Source: Microbacteriaceae bacterium (GTDB taxonomy: Bacteria; Actinomycetota; Actinomycetes; Actinomycetales; Microbacteriaceae). From it: a stretch of 36,712 nucleotides of DNA. The stretch covers positions 1 through 36,712 of the forward strand of contig JAUZGC010000193.1 of the NCBI GenBank assembly GCA_030840105.1. Reading direction: 5' to 3'. The notes beneath the pieces were generated by a model that was not told the origin of the DNA, ran no database searches, and saw only the letters and a list, made by a program, of their open reading frames with translations. Shown in pieces: positions 1-9,197 of this stretch (positions are counted from its first letter, which is position 1; each line of letters starts with the position of its first letter). Both the position numbers and the translations under genes were made by a program.

Positions 1-902
1 CCGTGCAGCGGGACGTGCGCCTGCCGGCTCGCGGCGGTGATGGTGTCGCCGACGCGGGCCTGCCGGACGTTCTTGACGCCCGGGATGACGTAGCCGACCT
101 CGCCGACGCCGAGCTCGTTGGTCGGCACCGGCTCGGGTGAGATGACGCCGACCTCCAACGTCTCGTGCGAGGCGTTGGTGGACATCATCAGGCAGCGTTC
201 GCGGGTGGTGAGGTGACCGTCGACCACGCGGACGTAGGTGATGACGCCGCGGTAGATGTCGTACACCGAGTCGAAGATCATCGCGCGCAGGGGGGCATCC
301 GGATTCCCTTGCGGCGCAGGCACTTGGGCGATGACCGCGTCGAGCAGCTCGCGGACGCCCTCGCCGGTCTTGGCGCTGACGCGCAGGACGTCGTCGGGCC
401 GGCAGCCGATGATGTGCGCGATCTCGGCGGCGTAGAGGTCCGGCTGCGCGGCCGGCAGGTCGATCTTGTTGAGCACCGGGATGATGTGCAGGTCGTTCTC
501 GAGTGCGAGGTAGAGGTTCGCCAGGGTCTGCGCCTCGATGCCCTGCGCGGCGTCGACGAGCAGGATCGCGCCCTCGCACGCGGCGAGGCTGCGGCTGACC
601 TCGTAGGTGAAGTCGACGTGCCCCGGGGTGTCGATCATGTGCAGCGTGTAGTCGGTGCCGCCCACCGTCCACGGCATGCGGACGTTCTGCGCCTTGATCG
701 TGATGCCACGCTCGCGCTCGATGTCCATGCGGTCCAGGTATTGGGCACGCATCTGCCGCCCATCGACGACGCCGGTCAGCTGCAGCATGCGGTCGGCCAG
801 CGTCGACTTGCCGTGATCGATGTGCGCGATGATGCAGAAGTTGCGGATGGAGGCTGGGTCGGTCGATGCCGGCTCGAGGGCCTTCAGTGCGCGCGGGGAC
901 AT
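1..902 (-). CDS. lepA: Elongation factor 4 (LepA), N-terminal part; runs off the left edge
   Basis: Minus-strand translation from the ATG at 902 reads [76 protein letters not shown]...[36 protein letters not shown], with translational GTPase G1-G3 motifs and the LepA-specific context. The listed + ORF 165..950 is its antisense. Confidence 0.95.
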   Translation of the reverse strand, partial: MSPRALKALEPASTDPASIRNFCIIAHIDHGKSTLADRMLQLTGVVDGRQMRAQYLDRMDIERERGITIKAQNVRMPWTVGGTDYTLHMIDTPGHVDFTYEVSRSLAACEGAILLVDAAQGIEAQTLANLYLALENDLHIIPVLNKIDLPAAQPDLYAAEIAHIIGCRPDDVLRVSAKTGEGVRELLDAVIAQVPAPQGNPDAPLRAMIFDSVYDIYRGVITYVRVVDGHLTTRERCLMMSTNASHETLEVGVISPEPVPTNELGVGEVGYVIPGVKNVRQARVGDTITAASRQAHVPLH

Positions 903-986
903 TTGTGCAATTGTTCCATAACCGCGGTCACTCGTGCGCACGTGCGGTGATGGGTCAATCCGCGCCCGCGGCTGCACAGTCGCGGG

Positions 987-2132
987 TCAGCCCCGGGGGG
1001 CCGGCAGGCGCGTGATTGCCTCGACCAGATGCTCCCGGTTCGCAGCGGCGCACAGGCGAATCCAGCCCTCCCCCGTGCGGCCGAACGCGCTGCCGGGAGC
1101 AACCGCGACGCGCTGGTCAAGCAGGAACCGCTCCGCCCATGAGGCGACGTCCCCACCGCTGGCGTGGGAGACATCCACCCACAGGTAGAACGCACCGCTC
1201 GGCACGAGGTAACGGAAGCCGCGGTCGTCGAGCAGCGCAGTCGCCGCCTCGACATTGCCGCGGTAGTGCTCGGATGCCGCCACAACGGCATCCTGCGGTC
1301 CGTCGATCGCTGCAATCGCCGCGTACTGCGCCGGTGTGCTGACACAGCTGATCGCGGCCTCCTGGACGCGTCGCATGACATCGGTCAGGCCGGGAGGGGT
1401 CACCAGGTAGCCCACCCTGACGCCGGTCATGGCATAGGTCTTGGAGAGCGAGAACACGCTCAACACGCGGTCGTCCTCATCCAGGCTGCCGACACTGACA
1501 TGCTCGGTCCCATAGACGAACCGCTCGTACACCTCATCGCTGATCACCCAGAGGTCGTGTCGCTTGGCGAAGGCCAGCAGTTCGCGCAGCACGACCTCGG
1601 GGAAGACCACGCCAAGCGGGTTCGAGGGCGAATTCACGATGATCGCGCGCGTCGACGGCGTGACCAGGCGCTCCAACTCGTCGAAGTCAGGCAGGAAGTC
1701 GTTCTCGACGCGCAGCCGGTACGCCACGGGATCCGCTTGCAGCATCCTCGCGTTCATTGTGAAGGTCGTGTACCCGGGGTCCGGCACGAGCACCGCGTCG
1801 CCGGCATCCAGCACCAGGCCCATCGCCTGGTGCAGCGCTTGCGTCGCACCGACCGTCACCCAGACCTGCTCGAGCTCGACACTGAGCCCATTGCGCTCGG
1901 CGAGCGAACGCACGAGAGCGCTGCGCAGGGCGCGGATGCCGCCGTTCGGCGCGTAGTTGGTCTCATCCGCGTCCCATGCGGCTTTCGCGGCCGCAGCGAT
2001 ATGGGGTGCGACGGCAACATCCGGCTCCCCGACTGCAAGCATGATGACCCCGGTCAGGTCGCTCGCGAGTTCATGGATTCGCCGGATTCCCGACGCGGGA
2101 ACCGACGCGATGTGCGGGGCGAGTGCAGGCAT
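987..2132 (-). CDS. Pyridoxal phosphate-dependent aminotransferase, class I/II (aspartate aminotransferase-like)
   Basis: 381-aa ORF with fold-type I features: VTVGATQALHQAMGLVLDAGDAVLVPDPGYTTF, INSPSNPLGVVFP-like NSPSNPLG motif, VISDEVYERFVY, SLSKTYAMTGVRVGY (PLP lysine). Confidence 0.9.
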   Translation of the reverse strand: MPALAPHIASVPASGIRRIHELASDLTGVIMLAVGEPDVAVAPHIAAAAKAAWDADETNYAPNGGIRALRSALVRSLAERNGLSVELEQVWVTVGATQALHQAMGLVLDAGDAVLVPDPGYTTFTMNARMLQADPVAYRLRVENDFLPDFDELERLVTPSTRAIIVNSPSNPLGVVFPEVVLRELLAFAKRHDLWVISDEVYERFVYGTEHVSVGSLDEDDRVLSVFSLSKTYAMTGVRVGYLVTPPGLTDVMRRVQEAAISCVSTPAQYAAIAAIDGPQDAVVAASEHYRGNVEAATALLDDRGFRYLVPSGAFYLWVDVSHASGGDVASWAERFLLDQRVAVAPGSAFGRTGEGWIRLCAAANREHLVEAITRLPAPRG

Positions 2133-2215
2133 CCCCCAACGCTACCGGGCGGTCGTGACACGCCCGGCGCACACGCCAGGGAATGCGCCCGCGGCCCGCA
2201 GAGTTTTCTGAAGCC

Positions 2216-3088
2216 ATGAGCATTCTCCTCACCGGCGCGACCGGTTTCATCGGATCATCCGTTCTCAAGCAGCTTCTCAGCGAGGGCCACTCTGTCACAG
2301 CTCTCGTGCGCGACGAGGCCAAGGCCCGTATCGTCGAGGCCGCCGGTGCAACGGCACTCGTCGGTGACGCGCTGGATGCCGAGCTGGTGACCCGCGCAGC
2401 TCGCGAGAGCGAGGGCGTCATCCACACCGCCGATCTCGGTCCGGCCGACGACGCTTTCGTGACCGCCGTCTTCGAGGGGCTCGCGGACAGCGGAAAGGCC
2501 TACGTCCACACCGGCGGGATCTGGACCTACGGTGACAACACCGCCATCACGGAGGATTCCGCGGGCGTTGCCGCCGGACTGACCGGATGGCGACTCCCCA
2601 TCGAGGAGCGCGTGCGTGCGGCCGCGGGCATCCGCTCCGTGCTGATCCAGCCGGCGATCGTGTACGGCTACGGCCGAGGACTGCCGAACCTGCTCGTCGA
2701 CGCACCACGCGCCGCCGATGGCGCACTCCAGCTGATGGGCGCGGGTGACCAGCACTGGACCACCGTGCACGTCGACGACCTCGCGGCGCTCTACGTTCTC
2801 GCATACGACAACGCGGCCGCTGGAAGCGTATACGCGGCCGCGAGCGGCCAGAACCCGACCGTGCGCGAGCTCGGTGAGGCCGCCGCGAAGGCCGCCGGCA
2901 TCGCGAGCGGAGTCGTTCCGGAGACGGTCGCAGCCACGCGTGCACGCCTGGGTGAGGCTTTCGCGGATGCCCTGCTGCTCAGCCAGAAGACAACCGGATC
3001 ACGCGCAAAGATCGACCTCGGCTGGGAGCCCAACGGGCCATCCCTCGTCGAGGAGCTCGCGACGGGCTCGTACGCGTCCCGGTCCTGA
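2216..3088 (+). CDS. NAD-dependent epimerase/dehydratase family protein (extended SDR)
   Basis: Start MSILLTGATGFIGSSVLKQLL with a Rossmann TGATGFIG motif; ORF track starts at 2183 but the ATG at 2216 begins the Rossmann strand. Confidence 0.85.
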   Translation: MSILLTGATGFIGSSVLKQLLSEGHSVTALVRDEAKARIVEAAGATALVGDALDAELVTRAARESEGVIHTADLGPADDAFVTAVFEGLADSGKAYVHTGGIWTYGDNTAITEDSAGVAAGLTGWRLPIEERVRAAAGIRSVLIQPAIVYGYGRGLPNLLVDAPRAADGALQLMGAGDQHWTTVHVDDLAALYVLAYDNAAAGSVYAAASGQNPTVRELGEAAAKAAGIASGVVPETVAATRARLGEAFADALLLSQKTTGSRAKIDLGWEPNGPSLVEELATGSYASRS

Positions 3089-3090
3089 AC

Positions 3091-3175
3091 GGTCGCCCGA
3101 GGCGGGTCGCCCGTAGCGGTTGCCCGTTGCTGAACGGTTGCCCGTACCTGGGCGGTCGCCCGTAAATTGCCCGGG
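3091..3175. repeat. Array of about six degenerate 10-bp motifs GGTYGCCCGT upstream of rpsT
   Basis: Read directly: ggtcgcccga (3091), ggtcgcccgt (3105), ggttgcccgt (3118), ggttgcccgt (3136), ggtcgcccgt (3154) and a partial aattgcccgg (about 3165). Confidence 0.6.
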
Positions 3176-3196
3176 ACCTCAGTGAACTGGTAATGT
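3167..3196 (+). promoter_or_regulatory. Predicted sigma70-type promoter for rpsT
   Basis: TTGCCC (3167..3172), 18-nt spacer, TAATGT (3191..3196), about 110 nt upstream of the rpsT start. Confidence 0.4.
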
Positions 3197-3306
3197 TGCC
3201 TGTTGGCTTGCGTGTGGATAAAGTCCGCACGATCTTGCCGCAAGGCGCCCTCTCTCGCTGAGCGGCACATCCGAAACTCACATCGAACGAAAGACGTATC
3301 CAACTC

Positions 3307-3567
3307 GTGGCAAACATCAAGTCGCAGATCAAGCGCATTGGCACCAACAAGAAGGCTCAGGAGCGCAACAAGGCGGTCAAGAGCGAGGTCAAGACCGCCG
3401 TTCGCGCGACGCGTGAAGCGATTGTCGCCGGCGACAAGGACAAGGCCGTCGCAGCGCTCAAGGTTGCGACCAAGAAGCTCGACAAGGCAGCCAGCAAGGG
3501 CGTCCTGCACAAGAACCAGGCGGCGAACCGCAAGTCGGCTATCGCCAAGAAGGTTGCGAGCCTGTAG
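3307..3567 (+). CDS. rpsT: 30S ribosomal protein S20
   Basis: GTG start; 86 aa [39 protein letters not shown]...[23 protein letters not shown], typical S20. Confidence 0.97.
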   Translation: MANIKSQIKRIGTNKKAQERNKAVKSEVKTAVRATREAIVAGDKDKAVAALKVATKKLDKAASKGVLHKNQAANRKSAIAKKVASL

Positions 3568-3636
3568 GCCCAGTTTCGATCCGCGTGGCGCTTCGCGGTG
3601 CGCAATCAGCCTGCACCAACTTCAGTAACACAGCAG

Positions 3637-3666
3637 AAAGGCCCCTGTCATCGACGGGGGCCTTTT
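3637..3666. terminator. Bidirectional intrinsic terminator between convergent rpsT and holA
   Basis: AAAGGCCCC tgtcatcgacg GGGGCCTTTT hairpin with A/T flanks on both sides. Confidence 0.85.
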
Positions 3667-3746
3667 GCGTTGGGCGTTGCGAAGCTCTCGGGCCAGTCGT
3701 GATTTTGACGCTATGAGCGCCACAGGGCTAACACCGGCCAGCCCAG

Positions 3747-4775
3747 CTACTCCGTGCCGCGGGCGGAGACGATGCGCACCAGGCGCTCGAGCGAGTAGAC
3801 CGGGTCCCGCCCGGCTCCCTTGACCGCGGCATCCGTCTCGGCGAGAACCTCGATGCAGCGCCCCAGGCCGTCCTCTGTCCAGCCCTGGAGGTCCCGGCGG
3901 GCACGATCGACCTGCCACGGCGCGAGGCCGAACTGCTGGGCCAGCTGGCCGGATCCGCCGCGCGCTCCGGAGATCTTGGCCATCGTGCGGACCTTGCTCG
4001 CGAACGCAGCAACCATAGGCACCGGGTCAGCACCCGAAGCCAGCGCGTGACGCAACGTCACAAGCGCCTCACCGTGGCGACCCGCGATCGCCGCATCGGC
4101 CACGCGGAAAGCGTTCGCTTCGACGCGACCGCCATAGTACCGGTCGACGGTCGCCTCTGTGACCTCCGCGCTCGTATCCGAGATGAGCTGCTGGCACGCA
4201 GCCGCGAGTTCAGCCACGTCGTCGGTGAACGCCGAGGTGATCGCACGCAACGCGCCGGTCGAGATCCGCTTGCGCGCCAGCGCGAACTCCGCCTGTGCGA
4301 ACTCGTACTTCTCCGCATCCTTCTTGAGCTCGGCGCACACGATCTCGACGCCGCCGCCGAGCCCGCCGCGGATCGCGTCGAGCAGCTTCTTGCCACGCAC
4401 TCCTCCGCCGTGACGTAGCACGAGGTACGTGCCCTCCGCCGGGGTCGCGAGATAGTCGAGGGTCTCGGTGAGGAAGACATCCGTGCACTTCTCGACCCCG
4501 CCAACCCGGATCAGGCGCGGCTCGCCGAACAGTGAGGGGCTTGCCAGCGTGAGGAGTTCCCCCGGCGCGTAATCGCTCGCGGAGATGTCGCTGATCTCGA
4601 GGCTCGGATCCTCGGCCTTGAGCTGGTCGCGAATCGACCGGATTGCGCGATCCGCCAGGAAAGTCTCGGTTCCGGAAACGAGGATGACAGAGGCCACGCG
4701 CGCCGAGTTCCACGGCAATTGAGGAATCGCAACAGCGCTCTTCGCGCGCGTCGCGGTCGTGCTGCGTGCCGCCAC
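3747..4775 (-). CDS. holA: DNA polymerase III delta subunit
   Basis: VILVSGTETFLADRAIRSIRDQL...SLFGEPRLIRVGGVE...LRHGGGVRGKKLLDAI...AFRVADAAIAGRHGEALVTLRHALASGADPVPMVAAFASKVRTMAKI. GTG start at 4775 preceded by an AAAGGAGA Shine-Dalgarno; the ORF track extends to 4820. Confidence 0.9.
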   Translation of the reverse strand: MAARSTTATRAKSAVAIPQLPWNSARVASVILVSGTETFLADRAIRSIRDQLKAEDPSLEISDISASDYAPGELLTLASPSLFGEPRLIRVGGVEKCTDVFLTETLDYLATPAEGTYLVLRHGGGVRGKKLLDAIRGGLGGGVEIVCAELKKDAEKYEFAQAEFALARKRISTGALRAITSAFTDDVAELAAACQQLISDTSAEVTEATVDRYYGGRVEANAFRVADAAIAGRHGEALVTLRHALASGADPVPMVAAFASKVRTMAKISGARGGSGQLAQQFGLAPWQVDRARRDLQGWTEDGLGRCIEVLAETDAAVKGAGRDPVYSLERLVRIVSARGTE

Positions 4776-4856
4776 GGCTCTCCTTTCCTCACCGTCCAGC
4801 CTAGCCGCGGGGTCTGTCACTCATGCACGGCAAGCGGTCGAGCACCACGGCGCACA

Positions 4857-7217
4857 TCACTTCTCAGTCCACACCGTGAGATCGCCGGGTTTCCCGGTCG
4901 CCGTGCCGATCAGGATCGTCCCGGACCGGTCGGTTCGCAGGCCCAGCGTGCCAACCCTCCCGAGGATGCCGAGCGCGCGCTCGGTCGGGTGGCCGTACCG
5001 GTTGTCCGCGCCGACCGAGATCACGCCGAGGCGCGCGCCGAGTGTCTCGTACATCCGCTCACTCTGGTCCGCTGATCCGTGGTGAGCGACCTTGACCACA
5101 TCGACCGGGCGCACACGATTCGTGGCGAGCAGCGCGTTCTGGGATTCCTCGCCGAGATCGCACAGGAACACCGATCGGATGCCCGCACCATCGAACGCGA
5201 TCGTCACGCATCCGTCGTTCCCCGTCTGCATGACGGTGGACCCGGTCTTCGGCCACAGGATGTCCCAGCGCAGCCCACCCAGGGTGCCGTGGTCCCCACT
5301 CGAGGCGATTCGGACATCCGCGCCCCCGCGCTCGAGCGCTGCGAGACGTGCCCGATCCTGCGAGTTCTCCGGCGGCCCGACGAGCGCGATGCCGACCCGC
5401 CCGATGACGGCGTTGAGCCCGCCCATGTGGTCGAGATCGAAATGGGTCATGACCAGGAGGTCGATCCGATCGATTCCGAGGCGGTTGAGACAGGCGGTGA
5501 GCAGCCTCGGCTCCGGCCCCAGGTCCACGAGCGCGTGCAGATCGCCGTCGCGAACGATGACGGCGTCGCCCTGCCCGATGTCGCACGCACCGATCTGCCA
5601 GCTCGACGGCATGGCCAGCTGGCGACCGATGCCAGCCCCCACGAGGCTCCCGCCGTATGCCCCGCAGAACACGACGACGAGCGCCGTCAGGCTGCTGAGC
5701 GCGAGGCCGCGTCGACGGCTAGCCGGCCGAAGAACGAGCACGAGGATGGAAACGGTCAGCGCGGCCATGAGCGCGAGGCCCGCGACGCCACCAAGCCACG
5801 GCAACTGGTTGGCCGGCAGCGTCGAGGCGACCGACGCAACGGATGCGATCCAGGCGGATGGAACCCAGGCGATCTGGGCGCACGCGTAACCCAGGCCAGG
5901 CAACCACGGGAGCAGGAGGCACGCGATCAGGCCGAGTACGGTCGCGACAGGAGCCGCCGGCTCGGCGAGCAGGTTGGCCGCCACGCCGTAGAGCGGGACA
6001 GCCGGATTGAGCAGGATCAGGACCGGCTGACAGGCGAGCTGGGCGGCGAGCGGAATGGAGATGACCGCGGCGAGGGCCGTCGGCATCCATCGGGCGAGTA
6101 CGCGCGCAAGCGGGCCGGCGAGCACGAGGAGTCCGGCGGTCGCAAGCACCGAGAGCGCAAATCCGTAATCGCGTGCGAGCCATGGATCGAACAGCAGGAG
6201 CACGATCACCGCGAGCGCCAGCGCCGGGACACCGCGCCCGGGACGACCTGCCGCGGCCGAGAAGACGACGATGACGGCCATGACGGCCGCACGAAGCACG
6301 CTCGGACCTGGCGTGACAAGCACGACGAACCCAGCGAGCATCGCCAGGGCGAGGATCACCCGCGTGCGCCGGCGAAGCCCGAGAGCACCGCCGACGAGCA
6401 TGACCAAGGCGATCACGACCGCGCAATTCGCTCCGGAGACCGCCGTGAGATGGCTCAGCGAGCTCGCCTTCATGGCCGCATCCAGATCGGGTCCGACCGC
6501 ACTGACGTCACCGATCGACAGGCCGGGGAGCAGTGTTCCGCCATCGCCGGGGAGGGATGTCGCCGCCATGGAAAAACCGGACCGCAGGTCGTTCGCCCAA
6601 GCGAGCCAGAACGGCGCATCGCTCACGACCGTCGGCCTTCCAGACCCGAAGACCAGGAACGACGTCGAGTCCTCTGGCGCGAGGGCCTTGAGCGTGCCGC
6701 GCACGCGCACCGAGTCGCCGATCTCGAGGGGCACAGCACGCCCGCCGGCGTCGGACGTCGGTATGAAAACCAGGACGGGCGTCGAAAGGGTGACCCGGGT
6801 CGGTCCACTGCGCACAGAGGTCATGAGACCGAGAAACCGTTCGCTGACGGCTGCTGCTCCGAAGCCTCCGGTCGTGCGTGCCTCCTGCGGCGCGGAATCC
6901 ACGCGCACGACCACCTCGACCGCTCGACCGCCGCCGGTCGCCTCAATGACGGCGGCTGGCCGGTGTGCGGGCGACACTAGCGCAACGGTGGTTGCGGCGA
7001 GCGCGGCGGCAGCCAGCGCCACGCACGCGACGGCCACCACCCGGCGTGCGATAGGCAGGCGGGCGCCGGGCAGGCGCAGCACCAGGCCGAGCACGGCGAC
7101 CGCACCGACCCAGAGGGTCACGGCACACCAGGCGGCCTGTCCAGGAAAGCCGATCAGGACGCCGCAGACGAGCCAGCAGGCTGCAGCAGGTATCGCAAGG
7201 CGGACGTCGACCGTCAT
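4857..7217 (-). CDS. comEC: ComEC/Rec2 DNA uptake channel protein
   Basis: 786 aa with a polytopic competence domain (SLPGDGGTLLPGLSIGDVSAVGPDLDAAMKASSLSHLTAVSGANCAVV) and a C-terminal metallo-beta-lactamase domain (DIGQGDAVIVRDG, MTHFDLDHMGGL, VAHHGSADQS). Confidence 0.93.
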   Translation of the reverse strand: MTVDVRLAIPAAACWLVCGVLIGFPGQAAWCAVTLWVGAVAVLGLVLRLPGARLPIARRVVAVACVALAAAALAATTVALVSPAHRPAAVIEATGGGRAVEVVVRVDSAPQEARTTGGFGAAAVSERFLGLMTSVRSGPTRVTLSTPVLVFIPTSDAGGRAVPLEIGDSVRVRGTLKALAPEDSTSFLVFGSGRPTVVSDAPFWLAWANDLRSGFSMAATSLPGDGGTLLPGLSIGDVSAVGPDLDAAMKASSLSHLTAVSGANCAVVIALVMLVGGALGLRRRTRVILALAMLAGFVVLVTPGPSVLRAAVMAVIVVFSAAAGRPGRGVPALALAVIVLLLFDPWLARDYGFALSVLATAGLLVLAGPLARVLARWMPTALAAVISIPLAAQLACQPVLILLNPAVPLYGVAANLLAEPAAPVATVLGLIACLLLPWLPGLGYACAQIAWVPSAWIASVASVASTLPANQLPWLGGVAGLALMAALTVSILVLVLRPASRRRGLALSSLTALVVVFCGAYGGSLVGAGIGRQLAMPSSWQIGACDIGQGDAVIVRDGDLHALVDLGPEPRLLTACLNRLGIDRIDLLVMTHFDLDHMGGLNAVIGRVGIALVGPPENSQDRARLAALERGGADVRIASSGDHGTLGGLRWDILWPKTGSTVMQTGNDGCVTIAFDGAGIRSVFLCDLGEESQNALLATNRVRPVDVVKVAHHGSADQSERMYETLGARLGVISVGADNRYGHPTERALGILGRVGTLGLRTDRSGTILIGTATGKPGDLTVWTEK

Positions 7218-7921
7218 ATCGTGACAAGGTCTTTGAGTCCGTCAAACGTCTTCTGCCCGATCCCCGTGACACTCATCAGGTCGTCGACCGAGGTGAACCG
7301 GCCATTGGCCGTGCGCCAGTCGACGATCCGCTGCGCCATGACCGGACCCACCCGTGGCAGGGCGTCAAGCTCCGCCACCGTCGCGACATTCAGATTGACC
7401 TTGCCGCCCACCGCAGAGCCTCCAGCACCGGATGTCCCGCCGCCCGGCGCGCCCACGGCCGCGGAACCCACGACCACCTCTCCTACGTGAGGCACATGCA
7501 GCTGCTCACCATCGGCAAGCACGCGCGCAAGGTTCACTCCGCCCGGCTCGGCGTCATCGGCGAATCCCCCGGCTGCCGCAATCGCGTCGATCACGCGTGC
7601 GCCGTCCCGGAGCTGGAACAGGCCCGGATGCGCAACCGCGCCGAGGACGTGGACGAAGAGTGGCGCACTCGCGCTGCCGCCAGGATCAGGGTTGGCCGAG
7701 GAGGAACTACCAGTCGCCGATCCCGTCTTCCCCGTGACCGCTGCGACGGTCTGCGTGCTCCCGTGCGGGGCGAGCACCGACACGATGACCGCGACCACGA
7801 GCGCGGCGATCAGCAGGACGATGCCTGCTCCCACACCGATCCGGACGCGCACGCCATGCGGACCCGCCCGCGCGCCTGGCGCGAGGCCATCCAGTTCGTC
7901 CTCGCGCGGTTCAGCCTCCAC
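7214..7921 (-). CDS. comEA: ComEA family helix-hairpin-helix DNA-binding protein
   Basis: N-terminal TM, SLBB-like segment (LFVHVLGAVAHPGLFQLRDGARVIDAIAAAGGF) and HhH pair (KVNLNVATVAELDALPRVGPVMAQRIVDWRTANGRFTSVDDLMSVTGIGQKTFDGLKDLVTI); overlaps comEC by 4 nt. Confidence 0.92.
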   Translation of the reverse strand: MEAEPREDELDGLAPGARAGPHGVRVRIGVGAGIVLLIAALVVAVIVSVLAPHGSTQTVAAVTGKTGSATGSSSSANPDPGGSASAPLFVHVLGAVAHPGLFQLRDGARVIDAIAAAGGFADDAEPGGVNLARVLADGEQLHVPHVGEVVVGSAAVGAPGGGTSGAGGSAVGGKVNLNVATVAELDALPRVGPVMAQRIVDWRTANGRFTSVDDLMSVTGIGQKTFDGLKDLVTI

Positions 7922-8181
7922 CCGTGAAGGCTAGATCGCGGCCACCGCCGACCCGTCGCCCAGGTTGCCTTCTGTGGAGACCCCGTCCCGTGTGACGAGT
8001 GTGCGATGTACCGAGCCGCCGTTGCAGGACTATGCCTCGCCGGAGCTACGGTTATGCCCTTGTCGGGAGACGTATCAATGCCCAGTGCCAGCGAACAATC
8101 GTGGGTGCAGAATAGAAAAGGGCCGCCGCTACGTCCGCACCGTGCGTCCGTTGTAGCCTCGCCCCGATTGTGGAGTCGACG

Positions 8182-8511
8182 ATGACAGCGACACCCCCTG
8201 AGCGCGGCCCGTCCGCTCGGAGTGCCGATACGCCCCCGCACGAGGCATTCCCCGCTACACCCGCGCCACCGAAGCCCAACGTGCACGTGACGGCGCTGAT
8301 CGCGTGGTTGACGATCTTCCCGCTCGTTGCCATCTTCAGCACGCTGCTCGGCCCTATCGTGGCGGACTGGCATCCCGTGCTCAGAGCGTTCGTGCTCACG
8401 CTCGTCGTCGTTCCGATCGCGGCGTACTGGCTCATGCCACAGATGTTCCGGTGGTACGCGGCGGTCATGCGACGTCGGGCCGCGCAGCGCACACGAAAGG
8501 ACATGCCGTAG
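8182..8511 (+). CDS. Small membrane protein of unknown function
   Basis: Hydrophobic helices VTALIAWLTIFPLVAIFSTLLGPIV and LRAFVLTLVVVPIAAYWLM; ATG at 8182 (ORF track GTG at 8170) with GGAG upstream. Confidence 0.6.
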   Translation: MTATPPERGPSARSADTPPHEAFPATPAPPKPNVHVTALIAWLTIFPLVAIFSTLLGPIVADWHPVLRAFVLTLVVVPIAAYWLMPQMFRWYAAVMRRRAAQRTRKDMP

Positions 8512-8662
8512 CGGCTTGCGCACCCGGCCGTAGCTGCCGCTCGTGGGATCGAAAAGAGGGGGTAGTGACATAGTGGCTACCGCCCCGATAGCCTGCCCGT
8601 GGCCTCAGACGCAACAGACACCGACGATCGTGACGGCCAGAGCTTCTGCATGGGGGGACAGC

Positions 8663-9106
8663 GTGAAGATACTTGGTGCGATTCTGGTTGGCGTAGTCGT
8701 CGTTGCGGTCGCGGCGTTCTTCGTTGTCAGGTCGCTCGAAGACAGGGTCACTGAAGCTCTCGTTTCACAGGTGTCACGGCTCGCAATCCCCGCGACCTGG
8801 AAGCCGCTGGACGACATTGTCCGAGGCGAACAATTCCTCTGTGCGAGTCCGAACCCGTGTCCGAGTATTTCCCGGCGGTGGCAGGCCGACTCGGCTGTTA
8901 GTGCCCAGGATCTGAAGCAGATTGCCGCTCCGGCTGACTTGACTCTTTCCGTGGACAGCCCGTGCCGGCGGCCGGCCAACGCGGGCGGGAGCGCCTCGCT
9001 GTGTATCGGGCGGGGAGTTAAGGACGGCTACGACTATCAACTGACGGTGAGTAGTGATGCCCCCGGGGAGCCCCTGCAGGTGTCGCTGGATGTGCGCCCG
9101 TCCTGA
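8663..9106 (+). CDS. Membrane-anchored hypothetical protein with a four-cysteine extracytoplasmic region
   Basis: GTG start at 8663 after GGGGGGA; VKILGAILVGVVVVAVAAFFVVRSLEDRV (one TM), then EQFLCASPNPC and SPCRRPANAGGSASLC. Confidence 0.55.
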   Translation: MKILGAILVGVVVVAVAAFFVVRSLEDRVTEALVSQVSRLAIPATWKPLDDIVRGEQFLCASPNPCPSISRRWQADSAVSAQDLKQIAAPADLTLSVDSPCRRPANAGGSASLCIGRGVKDGYDYQLTVSSDAPGEPLQVSLDVRPS

Positions 9107-9129
9107 ACTCCCGATTGCGATTCGTTCGT

Positions 9130-9155
9130 GGTTCTAACAGCTACTCTTTAGAACC
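9130..9155. promoter_or_regulatory. Operator-like perfect inverted repeat upstream of an epimerase
   Basis: GGTTCTAA-cagctactct-TTAGAACC, 8-bp perfect arms with a 10-nt spacer, about 43 nt upstream of the ATG at 9198. Confidence 0.5.
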
Positions 9156-9197
9156 GAATAGCCAGGCTGATGAGCGCGCGCGACGAAGGAGACATCC

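Noticed and set aside
165-950. 261-aa + strand ORF at the left edge
   Set aside because: Antisense of lepA.
5079-6980. 633-aa + strand ORF
   Set aside because: Antisense to comEC; low-complexity Arg/Asp/Glu/His-rich translation without family motifs.
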